From positions 21,568,477-21,632,476 of the forward strand of contig OZ026522.1 of assembly GCA_964019695.1 (NCBI GenBank): DNA of 64,000 bases, written 5' to 3'. Under the pieces are notes generated by a model, which did not search any database, was not told the DNA's origin, and saw nothing but the letters and a program-made list of their open reading frames with translations. The DNA is from Loripinus fragilis (Eukaryota > Mollusca > Bivalvia > Lucinida > Lucinidae). Below, piece after piece: positions 47,358 to 58,557 of the stretch; within the stretch, counting starts at the first letter, position 1, and every line of letters starts with the position of its first letter. The translations under genes and the position numbers were made by a program.

Positions 47358-47523
47358 TAGACTGGCTCCAGTCCTTAAAACAATTTTCATCAATGTGTCA
47401 TATCATATACTTGAAGCCAGTCTACCTCTGATGGCTCTAAAACAGAGCCATCAGAGGTAGACTGGCTAAAGTATATGATATGAAACAGTGTTGAAAATTG
47501 TTTTAAGGACTGGAGCCAGTCTA
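47358..47523. mobile_element. hAT-like foldback MITE, copy 3 (166 bp)
   Basis: TAGACTGGCTCCAGTCCTTA ... TAAGGACTGGAGCCAGTCTA form the ends. The flanks TCCAAGTC (47350-47357) and TCTAAGTC (47525-47532) form a target duplication of about 8 bases with one transition. The centre GCTCTAAAACAGAGC is nearly perfect. Confidence 0.8.
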
Positions 47524-47683
47524 ATCTAAGTCTTGCGAATCTGACAGAACTCAGGAATCACGAGAAAATGCTAGAAAAAAGATATAGGTAGCCAGGACAG
47601 TCACGCCGCCATCGTTTCGAGATCAGTATTTTCCTCTGCATATTGGTTGGCATCGGTAACACCATGAGTAAGGACTGCATATA

Positions 47684-47890
47684 TGAGCCGTGACTTGTGA
47701 TTTCCAACAATGTGTCATTTTAAAAGTGTAGACTCAGACGAGCCTGTAGATGTTCAGTCAGTAGCTAAACACTAATATAAAATTCAACCGACTGGCAAAG
47801 GCTCTGATCAGACTGCGCGTATGCGCAGGCTGATCTGTGGCTTTGCTGGTCGCACATACCACATTGTTGGAAATCTTGTGTCGCGGCTCA
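47684..47890. mobile_element. Foldback MITE of the GATCAG-hairpin family, copy 3
   Basis: Left end TGAGCCGTGACTTGTGATTT then CCAACAATGTG is inverted against CACATTGTTGGAAATCTTGT then GTCGCGGCTCA. Best copy for defining both termini. Confidence 0.78.
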
Positions 47891-47974
47891 TTAAGTTAGC
47901 TCTATCAGCCATTCTCCTCCATTGCGCTGAAAATTATATGGTAACAAAGTGTTACTTTACTCACAAAAAATCAA

Positions 47975-48409
47975 GTGAATATGAGTAGAAAATATCACAA
48001 TCACATACTAAAGACCAGCCCACGGCACCATGAGCAAGAGGCACAGAAAACTAACAGTCACGGGACATCAGGAAGATAATTAAAGCAAAGCAATCATCTC
48101 TCTCTCTCTCTCTTTGTCCCATCATGATGATTGCAAAACTAGAATGACATAAAGTAACAAACAATGGGAACAACAGTAAACAATGAATCAACAACAACAG
48201 AACCACCTCCTTAGAACGGTTAGCAGTCTAAGTCACCGTGAAGGGGCGGGGGGGGGGGGGTACTTGTGCCAAAGCTTCGCCCTAGATTCTGCTGTTGTTA
48301 AAGCACAAAAATGTTTAGCTCACATGGAGGATTACTAACTATAGCAACGTACCATTACAGAGAAACAAAGAGAATGGCTCACGACTCATAGCTAAAGAAA
48401 ACCTAAACT
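47975..48409 (+). repeat. Family A repeat linked to a Penelope tail
   Basis: Same order as 43960-44435, with a G13 tract at 48248-48260. It ends at the target site of the 769-bp element and resumes as Penelope tail at 49183. Confidence 0.75.
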
Positions 48410-48411
48410 TA

Positions 48412-49180
48412 AAGGGATAATTCTCACTTTTTTTAAAAAGCATTTATTATAGCGTTTACAGTATGGCAGGAATAATCCCTCATTCAATGTTTGTGAATGC
48501 CCTTCTATTAGCCTGTAATTAATTACTTTTGCTTCTTAATGGGAGTCTGGTCATTCTCAGGTCAATAATCTCTACACACCAAAACTGGAATCACTTCCAC
48601 CTGCTTACACACTACCAAAGCAGAATTATAAATCAGTCAAAAGGTAAAAACTAACAATGTTTCAGAGTAATGCTTTCAGCAGTGTGTGCATTGATGAGTA
48701 TATTTTGATACTTGGCCCATATTTAATAATTGATTCTAAAATTTAAGTCTTAAAGTACTAATTATCACTATAGCAGACGACATTTTGTAACACGTTTCTT
48801 CATTTTGCTAACAAAAACACAGAATAAAATCAAATGAAACTTATTGAAAAACAAAATACTTTTCGTTTGACAGTTGTTACATTTTAATTTGCATTGATTT
48901 GGCTGTTGATTGTAATCAAAACGGAATACCCATTATCCAATATTGAAATAAAGAAATTGACTGAAAGGTGCCGCTTCAATCACTTGCCAGACCAGCATAT
49001 TGAGGTTAACTCAGGTTAATGTGTGCCAATAGCTGTAAGATGGCTGCTCCCAATAGGGCTATAAAAGCTTCTGTAATTAACTAAATAGATGGATAAATGA
49101 TCTGTGAAAATAAAATTAGTCCATAACGAAATATTTATTTGTGATTAAAGTAAAATGTTAAAAAGCATGAACATACACTT
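48412..49180 (+). mobile_element. 769-bp TA-flanked non-autonomous element, copy 1
   Basis: Flanked by TA (48410-48411 and 49181-49182; here part of TTAA). Ends AAGGGATAATTCTCACTTTT and the complement of AAAGCATGAACATACACTT are only weakly inverted. Full-length relatives lie at 56239-57007 (minus) and 60340-61146 (plus). It has no ORF. The uninterrupted site is preserved at 44431-44455. Confidence 0.82.
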
Positions 49181-49182
49181 TA

Positions 49183-49330
49183 AGCCATGGTGGGCCCAGC
49201 CAAAGACAAGCACCAGACACCAACCAACTAATTAAAGTTCTGCGTCAGGATTATTATTACCCACTGTCGAGCAATTAAAGAGGAAAACATAGCTATACAC
49301 CGTGATTGGGTTTACACCAAGACATGCAGA
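49183..49330 (-). repeat. Penelope-like element tail fragment
   Basis: CCATGGTGGGCCCAGCCAAA, GACAAGCACC, GAGCAATTAAAGAGGAAAAC and GGGTTTACACCAAGACATGC match 44455-44620. It is the continuation of the tail interrupted at 48410. Confidence 0.75.
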
Positions 49331-49391
49331 CTGTTGTTTATATGACTTTTTCCAATTACGTTGCAGCTGAACTGCCACTGATCTTGGTGTA

Positions 49392-49556
49392 CAGTAAAAC
49401 CTGTCTAAAGCGGCCATTCAAAAGAAGATTTCAAACCCGATTATCGCTTGACGCATTCTGCAAAACATGTACTTTCGACCTTCATTAAGCTACCATTTGG
49501 CGTTAAGACCTTTGTTTTGTCTATATTTGAGTGGTCGTTTTGAACAGGTTTTACTA
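49392..49556. mobile_element. 165-bp pogo/Tc1-like MITE, TA flanked
   Basis: CAGTAAAACCTGTCTAAAGC then GGCC and the complement of GGTCGTTTTGAACAGGTTTT then ACTA are inverted. TA lies at 49390-49391 and 49557-49558. The CAGTAAAACCTG start is typical of small animal Tc1/mariner-superfamily elements. Confidence 0.8.
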
Positions 49557-49558
49557 TA

Positions 49559-51918
49559 ACCTCACAGCTTTAAACCATCTCATGAAAATGGTTATTGAGA
49601 CCCAATCAAATCATTACTAAGCATTCATTTGTCCCTATTATTACTTTACCCTAAATGAGACTTACACAAGTAGCTCCGGTCGAAAGTTACACAGTTTCAG
49701 GGCTATACAAAGAATCATTTCATGGGAACTGTGTCTTTGACGGTCGAATCGAAATGCATTTTATTGTACGATCTGTTTTATTTATAATAAGATCTATTTT
49801 ATTATTATTAAGATCTATTTATTTTTATTTGTAATTACTTTAGGGTAAAGGATACTTACACAAATAATTCCTCTTAAACTTACACAGACTGTCAGTCTAA
49901 CTGGCCTTGGCAAATGGTCCTTGGCTAAACGTTTAATATATCCAAATATATTACATGTACACCGAAAACCAACAATTGTCTATTGGAACACTGACGTCAT
50001 AGTTTGGACATCATATTGGTCCGAGTTTTAAAATTCAATGCGAAACTTTTTTATTACAACCAACTTTATCAAAACACAGACAAGCTTTCCAGGTAAAGGG
50101 TACTGATACAGCGTATTTATTTGATACGGCGACCCAATTATGATGGCCTTACCACCTTTTTAGTTTTACACACAAAGTGGAATACTCTTTGCATGCTGGT
50201 AATTTCGCAGTGCGGAAAAATGTGTGGTAATGAGTTAAACCTAGTCAACAGTTTTTCAGTTATGTTGGTATGGGTTGAACCAGCACTAAGTAAATAGTGG
50301 CTGTGTCTACTTGTGTCATCTGCTGATAACCTTTGCAAACAGATTAGATCCAGATCAGATCCTAACAAAACGTCAGACCTGATCTTGATTCAAACTGTTT
50401 TCCACTCTGATGCCAGTTTGCACGCCCGTTTGGTGCTTCTCCAATAACGCTTTTTGTTTACTTATACGTTTATATGACGTGAAACATATTTCGCAATGAC
50501 GTTGAGCGCGGAAATTTGGAAGTTTGCCTGATCCAAAAACTCCGTTATGTCTGAAATAATTCAAAATATCTTGAAAACCAGCCATGTTCGGGGAAAATTG
50601 AAAATGGACACTTGACTGATAAATATAAAATATATACACAGTCGAATCTAGTAAATTCGAAGTCTAAGGTACTGGCTTTTTAATTTCAAATTATCGAAAA
50701 TTCGAATTATAGGAAGCTTGTGACAACAGGGACACAATAATTACAAATGGTGTTAGCTTTTACGTCATTTCGTCAACAATACAGGCATTCCCTTACACTT
50801 TTATAAAAACTAGTATGAACATTTGTTGATGTCAAATCAATGTCAATTTCCATCACTTCAATGAGGTTTGATCTTTGATATGGCAGTTTACTGTCATATC
50901 TTTTCTTGTTTTATGTATATTACTACAGTAAGGAAGAATTCTCTCTTTTAGTGAATCATACATTTTGTGAATTTCAGTTCGTTCTTTGACAACTCGAAGT
51001 GAAACTCTAGTCCCGAGGACTTAGAGTTTGCGAAAGTGGACCGTGTTTGTATTAACTTTTCGAGAAGCTCAGCTATATGTTGTAAAATATTTCTTTCATA
51101 TTTTCCAGAAACTCTGGACAGTCGTGTGATATTCGTGTTCCGTTCGCGTGTAATCAAGCCTAGTTTCTCATAATTTAATAGTTTAGTCAAGTAACCGTTT
51201 GATAATAAATCTTGTAAATATCCTTAATGGATGCTAATGGCCCATTTTCGTGTCTAGTCTCGAGCAAGCCTCAATAAAGATCATTTCTGGTATAGAAAAC
51301 ACGAAATATCGAGGACATAAACCAAACAATTTATCATGTATCCTATATTTATGTCCTCTATTTAATAACAGGCAGCAAAACAGGATATTTTTCCAAGGTT
51401 TGATTTCAAGCCTGGCCTGGTTTGGTCGATATTACCTGGCATGGGTTCCGTAGACATGGAACTTTTGATGGTTTAGGTCGCTAACGGACGCCTAAAAGGT
51501 TCCAAGGGAAATACCCACCATCGGTTAACAAAGTACTGCATAATTATTACATGTGTTACATTGCGACTGCTTGTCATGGTGCCCCTACGTTATGGTAGTG
51601 GATGCATTACGAGGTGTATTGGTTTCATGTTGAGATTACCTTCACGTTTTCACTTAAAACGTGGTAAAACAAAAGAGAAGATTAGTCGGAAGTACGCCAT
51701 TTCTATAATTTTCACCAGTTTAGATTAATTATGTTTTGTGACTGGTGTCAACGATGATTAACATTCTGATTAATATGAAAATGCAACTGTTTCTGTCAAA
51801 AACACGACTAAATGCGGATATGGCGGTTTGTCAAGCTGCAATGGCATATACTTACTAATATATATATGGAATAGAAATAGAAAAAAGCTACTTAACTTTT
51901 GCAAATTTTAGATCACTC
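49559..51918. other. Unassigned stretch, no gene supported
   Basis: A CGAATCTAGTAAATTCGAAG motif near 50643 resembles a pogo-like end, but I found no partner. Short frames here have no recognisable domain. Confidence 0.35.
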
Positions 51919-51921
51919 TAA

Positions 51922-53298
51922 TACCCCTATTCAACAGAGGCCCGAATCCTACGAATTGACAAATATTTGGATTCGTTTTTTGGTTGGTTGGTTTTGTTGC
52001 TTTACGTCCCAAATCAACAGCTATGGTCATTGCGGGACGGTCAGTTCACATAACGACACTTTTTCCTGGGCAGGCTTGAACAAGCGGTTTACCAGTAATT
52101 TGTGCACATACTTTCGCTTGTAACTGACAACAACCCTTCTTGAATGAATCAGCGGAAGGGAGGAGAATGACCGTAGATATAATTTCATGATCAATCTCCA
52201 CGAAAGTATGGGACCGGACCGGGATCGAACTCGCGACCCTTGGATCTGCAGTCAGACAGGCATCTGTAGCCAGACACGTTACCGACTGCGTTACAAGGCC
52301 CGGCTTCGTGGCTGAATCGTACTTAGTTCGTGAAGGTCTTAACTGATTCGCACAGTCCGTAGTGAGTTCTTGCAATTCGTAGGTCTATCGGGAATTCGGC
52401 TCAAAATATTGAACTCTTCAAAACTTTGGCCACGAATTCCCCGATTCGAAAAATCATGCGTGATTCATACTAAATTCCTAAGGCATTCTTGGATATCGTA
52501 ACTGAATCGTAGTCGATTCGGAGGCGTTTTTACATTGTTTTGGCCATTCGTAGCTACTCTTAGCTCATTCGTGGGGAATCGGGAGATTAAGCCAAGCAAT
52601 AGATAGTAGAAGGATTTTCCCTAAGGTTAATTATCCCGTCTCGCGCATGTGAGCAGTCCTAGAAGTTGAAACAGATTTGGCAGATTCTGGAGCACAATCA
52701 GGATCAGTCAGTAGCTCCTGGCTGGTGATTTTGCCAATGGCGAACTGCCATATTTTTCCAAGTCAAAGAGTCTGGGTCAGGGCCTCTCGACTTTAACGTA
52801 GTTGTTTTTTTTCTAGCTATATAAGAAGCCGTTTTCAACACTCAAGTTGCAGGATCAATTCTAATGCTGCTTTACGAGGACCATTCATTTTGGAACTGAT
52901 GCCCTGAAGCATGTACGGGCCTTTTTTTATAACTATCGTGAGAGAAAATCTCGCGAATCGTGTCGAATCGTCGCGGATTTCTGTTAATTTGTGCCCAATT
53001 CAAGCTGCGTTCCGCATATTCTTAACTGATTCGTAATTGATTCCTTAACTTTCATGCAGCATGTTCTAATGTTAATATGCTAATGGCAATGAATTCTTGC
53101 GCGATTCCAGCCGAATTGAGACGACCCCCCCCCAAATATTCGTAACGACATCGTATCTGAATCGGGACTGACGCGTAGATCATCATGATTGGAGATTTTT
53201 TTTAACAAAACCTCACGAATCCCCCCCCCCCCTTGAATAAATAAAAAAATCAATTCATGGCGATCCGGGCGATTGGTGGCCTGTGTGGAATAGGGGTA
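51922..53298. mobile_element. 1377-bp inverted-repeat element with TAA duplication
   Basis: Termini TACCCCTATTCAACAGAGGC and the complement TACCCCTATTCCACACAGGC, continuing with AATC and GAATTGA matches, are inverted. TAA is duplicated at 51919-51921 and 53299-53301. A three-base TWA duplication suits PIF/Harbinger, but no transposase frame is present to prove it. The interior holds many ATTCGTA/TGAATCG phrases and a SINE. Confidence 0.75.
51965..52315 (-). mobile_element. tRNA-derived SINE inside the 1377-bp element
   Basis: On the minus strand, CGCAGTCGGTAACGTGTC (52271-52289) is a slightly off A box and GAGTTCGATCCC (52221-52232) a B box. The tail contains AAGGGTTGTTGTCAGTTACA and ends in a TTGGTTTTGTTGCTTTACG side. 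The tail is shared with 55970-56237. Confidence 0.72.
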
Positions 53299-53301
53299 TA
53301 A

Positions 53302-53717
53302 CAGGGATGTTAATATGTAGTGAATAATTAGATCCAAGAACTTTTTACCATAGCTGAAAGTTTAAACTTTTCAAAATCCTGAACTTCAGAAATTCAAATC
53401 TTAAAATGTGCAGTAAGACTTCTTATACAACCTTTACCAGTTAAGGGTGACACTTTAAAAATGATAGGACAAGAAAGTTAGATCATCAAAATCAACTTAC
53501 ACGATTTAAGAGTTAAATTATACACCATCAAACAAATCAGTGGGAATTGAAGTCCTTTGATTATCAGACTTGATTGACATGTTCTTTTAGTAGGAATTTT
53601 AATTTGGACGTTTCTAACTGATGGTCCTTGGCTAATAAAGTTACAAAAGAGATTATGCAGATTGGCTCAATAAATTAATATCTTGAATAAGAATAACAAA
53701 AAATAATAATTAAGTTG
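53302..53717. other. AT-rich unassigned stretch
   Basis: No gene or clear repeat supported. Confidence 0.3.
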
Positions 53718-54838
53718 GATAATATATACTATTGGCATAAAGTTAAGCATATTGTTTTTTCATTGGCCAAAATTAAAAAATCTTATGGCATAACTTAAAA
53801 TATTTTTATAATATTCTACCATACTCATTTTTAGTTGAAAACAAAATTTTAGCATTCAACCATACATTCATTGACTCAAAAGAATCAGTTTCGGGGTCTA
53901 CCCTCAACGTGCAAAATGCCTAATATCGATGCTGTTTACAAACAACGAATAAAAGAGGGCTAAGTGTTTCAAACTTTAAAGATCGATGCTCCCTCCAAGT
54001 TGTGACAGCGAAATTTATCAGATCAGGTGATCTTGTAAGAAGCATTTTGAAAACAAAAATGTACAAAATGTGTCATGAAGTGTGTTAATGAAATGCAATT
54101 TGGGCAATAGTTTTGCTATTTGACTGTTTAACCGCCACTTTTTTGTTACAAAATGTGGCTTGGTGAGGTGGGAAGAATCGTTGTGGCATTTACAGACGAA
54201 AAGAGCCATGAAACAGGGTTCCTAGCCATTATCCTAAATACAGCCTAGTCTCAAAGGTAAAAACTCGTCACTATTTAAAAATAGCAAGTGAGTATATTAA
54301 GGAAATACCACAATCACAACCCGCAGACAACCCTGTGGCACCGCCAGGGAGAGCCGCTCAACCATCAACAGACGCCAGGAAGACAAATTAAGCAAAGCAA
54401 CCAGCTCTCTCTTCCCCATCAAGATGATTGCAATACTAGAACGGACACAAAGCAACCTACAACAAAACATAGAACAAGTACAGACTCCCACAATGGGAGT
54501 AACAATAAACAAAAAGTCAACAACAACAGAATCACCGCCTTAGAACGGACAGCAGCCCAAGCCACCGGGGGGCTTAAATGCATTTCACTAGTACCAAATC
54601 TTCGCCCTAGATTCTGCTGATATTAAACCCATTCGAAATCGCCAGAGCCGTGCAGGTATAATTCTCGCGTTGTCGTGACGTCATTAGGATTGGTTGAGTT
54701 CATTATTGATGACTTTTGGATAGAAGAATAACAGTAAATGTGATGGATAATGCATAATTTTGCAAAAATTGACAGTCTGGTAAAAATTAGTAATACCATC
54801 CAACTATGTTTAACTTTATGCCATTAGTATATATAAAG
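53718..54838. repeat. Short distant inverted pair around a family A copy
   Basis: ATATATACTATTGGCATAAA then GTTAAGCATA (53720-53752) is inverted at 54801-54836 (TTTAACTTTATGCCATTAGT then ATATATA). It could be ends of a 1.1-kb element, but I cannot define termini. Confidence 0.4.
54285..54625 (+). repeat. Family A repeat with short G tract
   Basis: Starts ATAGCAAGTGAGTATATTAA, contains CACAATCACAACCCGCAGAC, CTCTCTCTTCCCCATCAAGA, AACAACAACAGAATCACCGC, a G6 tract (54567-54572) and TCTTCGCCCTAGATTCTGCT. It stops there, without Penelope tail. Confidence 0.75.
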
Positions 54839-54839
54839 T

Positions 54840-55920
54840 GTATTTGTGATGTATTCCAAGTCACCAAAAGAACAGAATGAGCTGTATCATAAAGTTACTG
54901 AAAGTATGAACTCCTTTTAAATGTCGCATGGCTGTTAACTGTTAATATGCAAAAGAACAAATGTAGTCCTATTAAACGTGTGCCGATTGCATCATTATGC
55001 GTGTTGGTTGTCACAATATTTTGTGTTTGAGTTTTAGAAACGTCATAATAGCCCGTTAATCATTGTATTAGGAATTTCGAGGTTAAATGATCAATAGTCT
55101 ATAGATAAACTAGAAATTCAAAAATAATCACAGGAGCTTTTTAAACATGCCTAATTCAGTATTTTGAGGCTAACTTACTATGATTTCACAGGAGCTTTTT
55201 AATCTGTCTTATTCAGCATTTTGTCATGGAAAGTCAGCCTCAAAATCCTGAATTCAGGAACAAACCTGAACACTTTCATCAATGTGCTACTGCTAGTGTC
55301 ATGCAATGTGGTGTATGCTAAATTTGACCAGAGCCTGAAATTTTGTAATATAAAAAGTGTAAGCAAATGGGTAGGCTCAAACTAGCCTTTTCAGCTACGG
55401 AGGCTATATTCGGTGGTGAAATTGTATTGCACGTGCAGGTACTATACTTTCCTTCTATTAAAATTTCTGAAGGGACTGACTTCGCGGATGCACAGTCTGA
55501 TCTGCACATACAGCACATCTAAAACAGATGTCATGCATGTACAACATGGCTGGGCTCGGTTTGAATGGGCACGCCAACGCCATGTCATGGCATGCCAGAC
55601 CAGATCCTACAATAATATCACGTTTATGGTATGTTTCCTTTTTACTGGAACATTACTGGGAATCATTAGTCTTTAAGCCATTTGTGTTCATATATCCATA
55701 ATAAATGTTACCCACCATACAACACAGAAACATCAACTACCGATTTCCTTTAATGTTAACTGCAGATCGACAATAATGCTCAGAAATAACGTATTCTCCT
55801 TGGCCATATAGGAGATTATTGTAGAGAAAGCCTTAATAGGCAATGCTAGCATGGGCCAAATATGTGTCCGGTAATTTTTTGTTGTTTTAAGGTTTTTACT
55901 TTTTTTGCTCTGAAAAATCA
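54840..55920. other. Unassigned stretch, no gene supported
   Basis: A direct repeat of TCACAGGAGCTTTTTAA (55126 and 55185) is the only structure. Confidence 0.35.
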
Positions 55921-55924
55921 TCAA

Positions 55925-55968
55925 AGTAAGTAAGGGTGCAAAGATCAGGAATCGATACAATCAAGTCT
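55925..55968 (+). repeat. Family B start stub
   Basis: AAGTAAGTAAGGGTGCAAAG then ATCAGGAATCGATACAATCA matches the first 44 bases of the family at 28866. Confidence 0.7.
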
Positions 55969-55969
55969 G

Positions 55970-56238
55970 TACATACGAATTCTGACAAGGTTTCGTCAGC
56001 GCGATTATACTCCCCTTTGCCAGTAGCTGACAACTGCTCGACACAATCTTTTCGATCCATTCAACATGATTGATGCAAAATGCATCCATATTGACTATTG
56101 GTAAACATGCCTGACAACTGCTCTTCAAGAATCAGCATTCAAATGCAGAATTTTTATGAATGTGTGTCGCTGCATCAGACTGTCTCGAACCCATGGCCCT
56201 GCGCTGTTCGAAGTTCCAACTTGCTACCAATTATACTA
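55970..56238 (-). mobile_element. tRNA-derived SINE, head split by the 769-bp element
   Basis: On the minus strand GGGTTCGAGAC (56182-56192) is the B box. TAGTATAATTGG, the A box, lies against the inserted element at 56227-56238. The tail carries AAGAGCAGTTGTCAGGCATG, similar to the SINE at 51965. The remaining 5' head GCCACACTGC lies at 57010-57019 beyond the insertion. Confidence 0.65.
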
Positions 56239-57007
56239 AAAGTGTATGTTCTAGACTTTAAAAAAATTACTTGAATCAAAGATATTTCATTATGTACTGA
56301 TTTAATTTTCACAGATCATTTATTCATCTGCTAAGTTAATTGCAGGACTATTTATTGGATTTATGTAAACATCTGGGAGCAGCCATCTTACAGCAACAGA
56401 TACACATTAACCTGAGTTTACCCCTTTATGCAGGTCAGCTAAATGATTGAAGCAGCACATTGCAGTCAATTTTTCATTTCAGTATTGGATAATGGATATT
56501 TCATTTTAATAACAACCGACAGTCAGATTAATGCAAAATTATAATGTTACAACTGTCAAAAGAAAAGTATTTTATTTTTCAATAAGTTTCGTTTGATTAA
56601 ATCTGTCTTTTTGTACCCGAAATGAAGAAATTTATTACAAATGTCTGCTATAGTAATAATTAGTGCTTTAAGGCATAATTTTAGAAAAAATATTAAATAT
56701 CAGCCAGGTATCAAAATATACTCATCAATGCTCACACTGTAACAATATTACTCTGAAACATTGTTATTTTTTGCCATTACAAGGATTTATAATTCTGCTT
56801 GGGTAGTGTGTAAGCAGGTGGTAGTGCTTCCAGTTTTCTTGAGTAGAGCTCATTGACGCAGAAAATGTCCAGACCGCCAAAGACAAGCAAAAATAATTAA
56901 TTACAGGCTAAATGAAGAGCATTCACAAACATTTAATGGGGGATTATTCCTGCCATATTGTAAGCTCTATAATAAATGCATTTGAAAAAAGTGCTGAAAT
57001 TGCCCTT
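56239..57007 (-). mobile_element. 769-bp TA-flanked element, copy 2
   Basis: Same length as copy 1, opposite orientation. TA lies at 56237-56238 and 57008-57009. Shared blocks include CAAATGCATTTATTATAGAG, AGCCTGTAATTAATTA, ATGAGTATATTTTGATAC and AAACTTATTGAAAAA on the minus strand. Confidence 0.82.
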
Positions 57008-57009
57008 TA

Positions 57010-57630
57010 GCAGTGTGGCATGTGTACTGTATCCATTTCAAAGCTGCGATGCTTTGAATAGTATGCGAACACCAAGGTACAGATCAGCCTGTGCATCTGT
57101 TCTGTCTGATCAGCACATTGTTATCTGTTCTCTGTAGGGAATCCGTGCAGCCGAGCAGGCTGCTTAACTTATGCCTACCCAGTTCGTATGTAAAAGCGGG
57201 CCACTGTCAGGTCGATAGTATGCTGTCTTGGCAGATTTTCCCATGGCGTGGAGCAAATACATTTCGTCTGGGTTACCAAGTATATATTTTCGATCTATTC
57301 AACATGAATGATTACAAGATGCAATCATATTGACTGTTTGTATATTAGTTATTTCAGTCCATAAACTAGCTATACGGAAATATTGATTATGAGATCGAAG
57401 TGAGATTAGACTCGAGAACAGAGTCATACGGAAGCCAGCAATTCGGTTTAAAAAGAGGCTACTTCCGGATCGGCGAACAACTTCCGGTTTGCGGCGACAC
57501 GTGGAAAGTCGTAATTTTGATACGATCTCTGTCAAACGGATCATGTAAGAGCAATGAAATTTATGACCTTGGTCTATAATGTATTTGTTTCCTATTCTTC
57601 TTTTCGTAACTGAATACACATTTTAATTTA
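57010..57630. other. Mostly unassigned; SINE 5' remnant and GATCAGCCTG phrases
   Basis: 57010-57019 is the SINE head remnant. ACAGATCAGCCTGTGCAT and GAGCAGGCTGCTTAACTT near 57080-57165 resemble arms of the GATCAG family. No gene supported. Confidence 0.4.
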
Positions 57631-58555
57631 CTGAACAAAAGTGAAAACGCTACACCTGAATTGTTTGCCATCTATATACAAAATTATCCAAATCAAGAAT
57701 GCAATTGAAAGTGCATCTTAATGTTCAAATACTGTGTAATGCATAACGGTAAAAGTTTTACGGATGTTGTCACGAGGAAACACATGAAAGCCATTTAAAT
57801 GTGACAGGAGTCCATTTTTTCAGGTTGCCAATTTGAACGGAAATCTTACACAATTTAGGCCTTCAGAAATCCACTACCTACGAGATCCGACTTCACGGAA
57901 TGGTAGTATAGACATGTGACAACCAGAAATGTGAAGGACTTATATCAAGTATGTTTTGATCGTTTAGAAAAGCAATCTTAAAAAGTGTATTTTCACTCAA
58001 ATTGCCAAGTTTAAAAATTTAACACTGAAATCTCCATAGGAAAATCAATGTGTTGTTGCATCTTAGTATGAGGACATAACTAGTCGAGAAATGGTAGAAA
58101 CAATGTGCTGAGAGGCCTACCTGATTTAGCAAAAGAAAATTATCAAAAATCGTAATAAATTGAAGATTACCAAACATTTAATATTCCGTATTTGTTTTTG
58201 TCAAAGGAAAATAATTTTCAATTATTTTACAAATTCGCTAAATTCGAAATTGATTTCTGAGCTTGTTTCAAGTGATTAAGCAGTTTTCTTGTGTTTTTAT
58301 GCAACATAATTAAGACCAATTTTGATAAGCATAATAATTTTAATTTGCGCATGGGCAATAGCAAATTTCAGTGAATAAAGCTTTAAACACTAAAGGAGCA
58401 TAACTCATACATCAGACGAGACAAATTGGTGGAGTTTCGACGAATCGTTTGCTGGATGTCTGGGTAAAATTATTAAGCTTTAGTAAATACTTTTTGTCCA
58501 ATACTTTCTCATAAAATATAGATAATTGGAGTGTAGCGTTTTCACTTTTGTTCGG
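57631..58555. mobile_element. 925-bp Tc1/mariner-type element, TA flanked
   Basis: CTGAACAAAAGTGAAAACGC then TACAC and its complement (58531-58555) are inverted with one mismatch. TA lies at 57629-57630 and 58556-58557. No transposase frame remains, so it is a MITE or a deletion derivative. Confidence 0.85.
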
Positions 58556-58557
58556 TA

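Noticed and set aside
54288..54620. 110-residue plus-strand ORF rich in Asn, Gln and Thr
   Set aside because: It lies in family A; the matching copies at 43960 and 47975 do not keep the frame.
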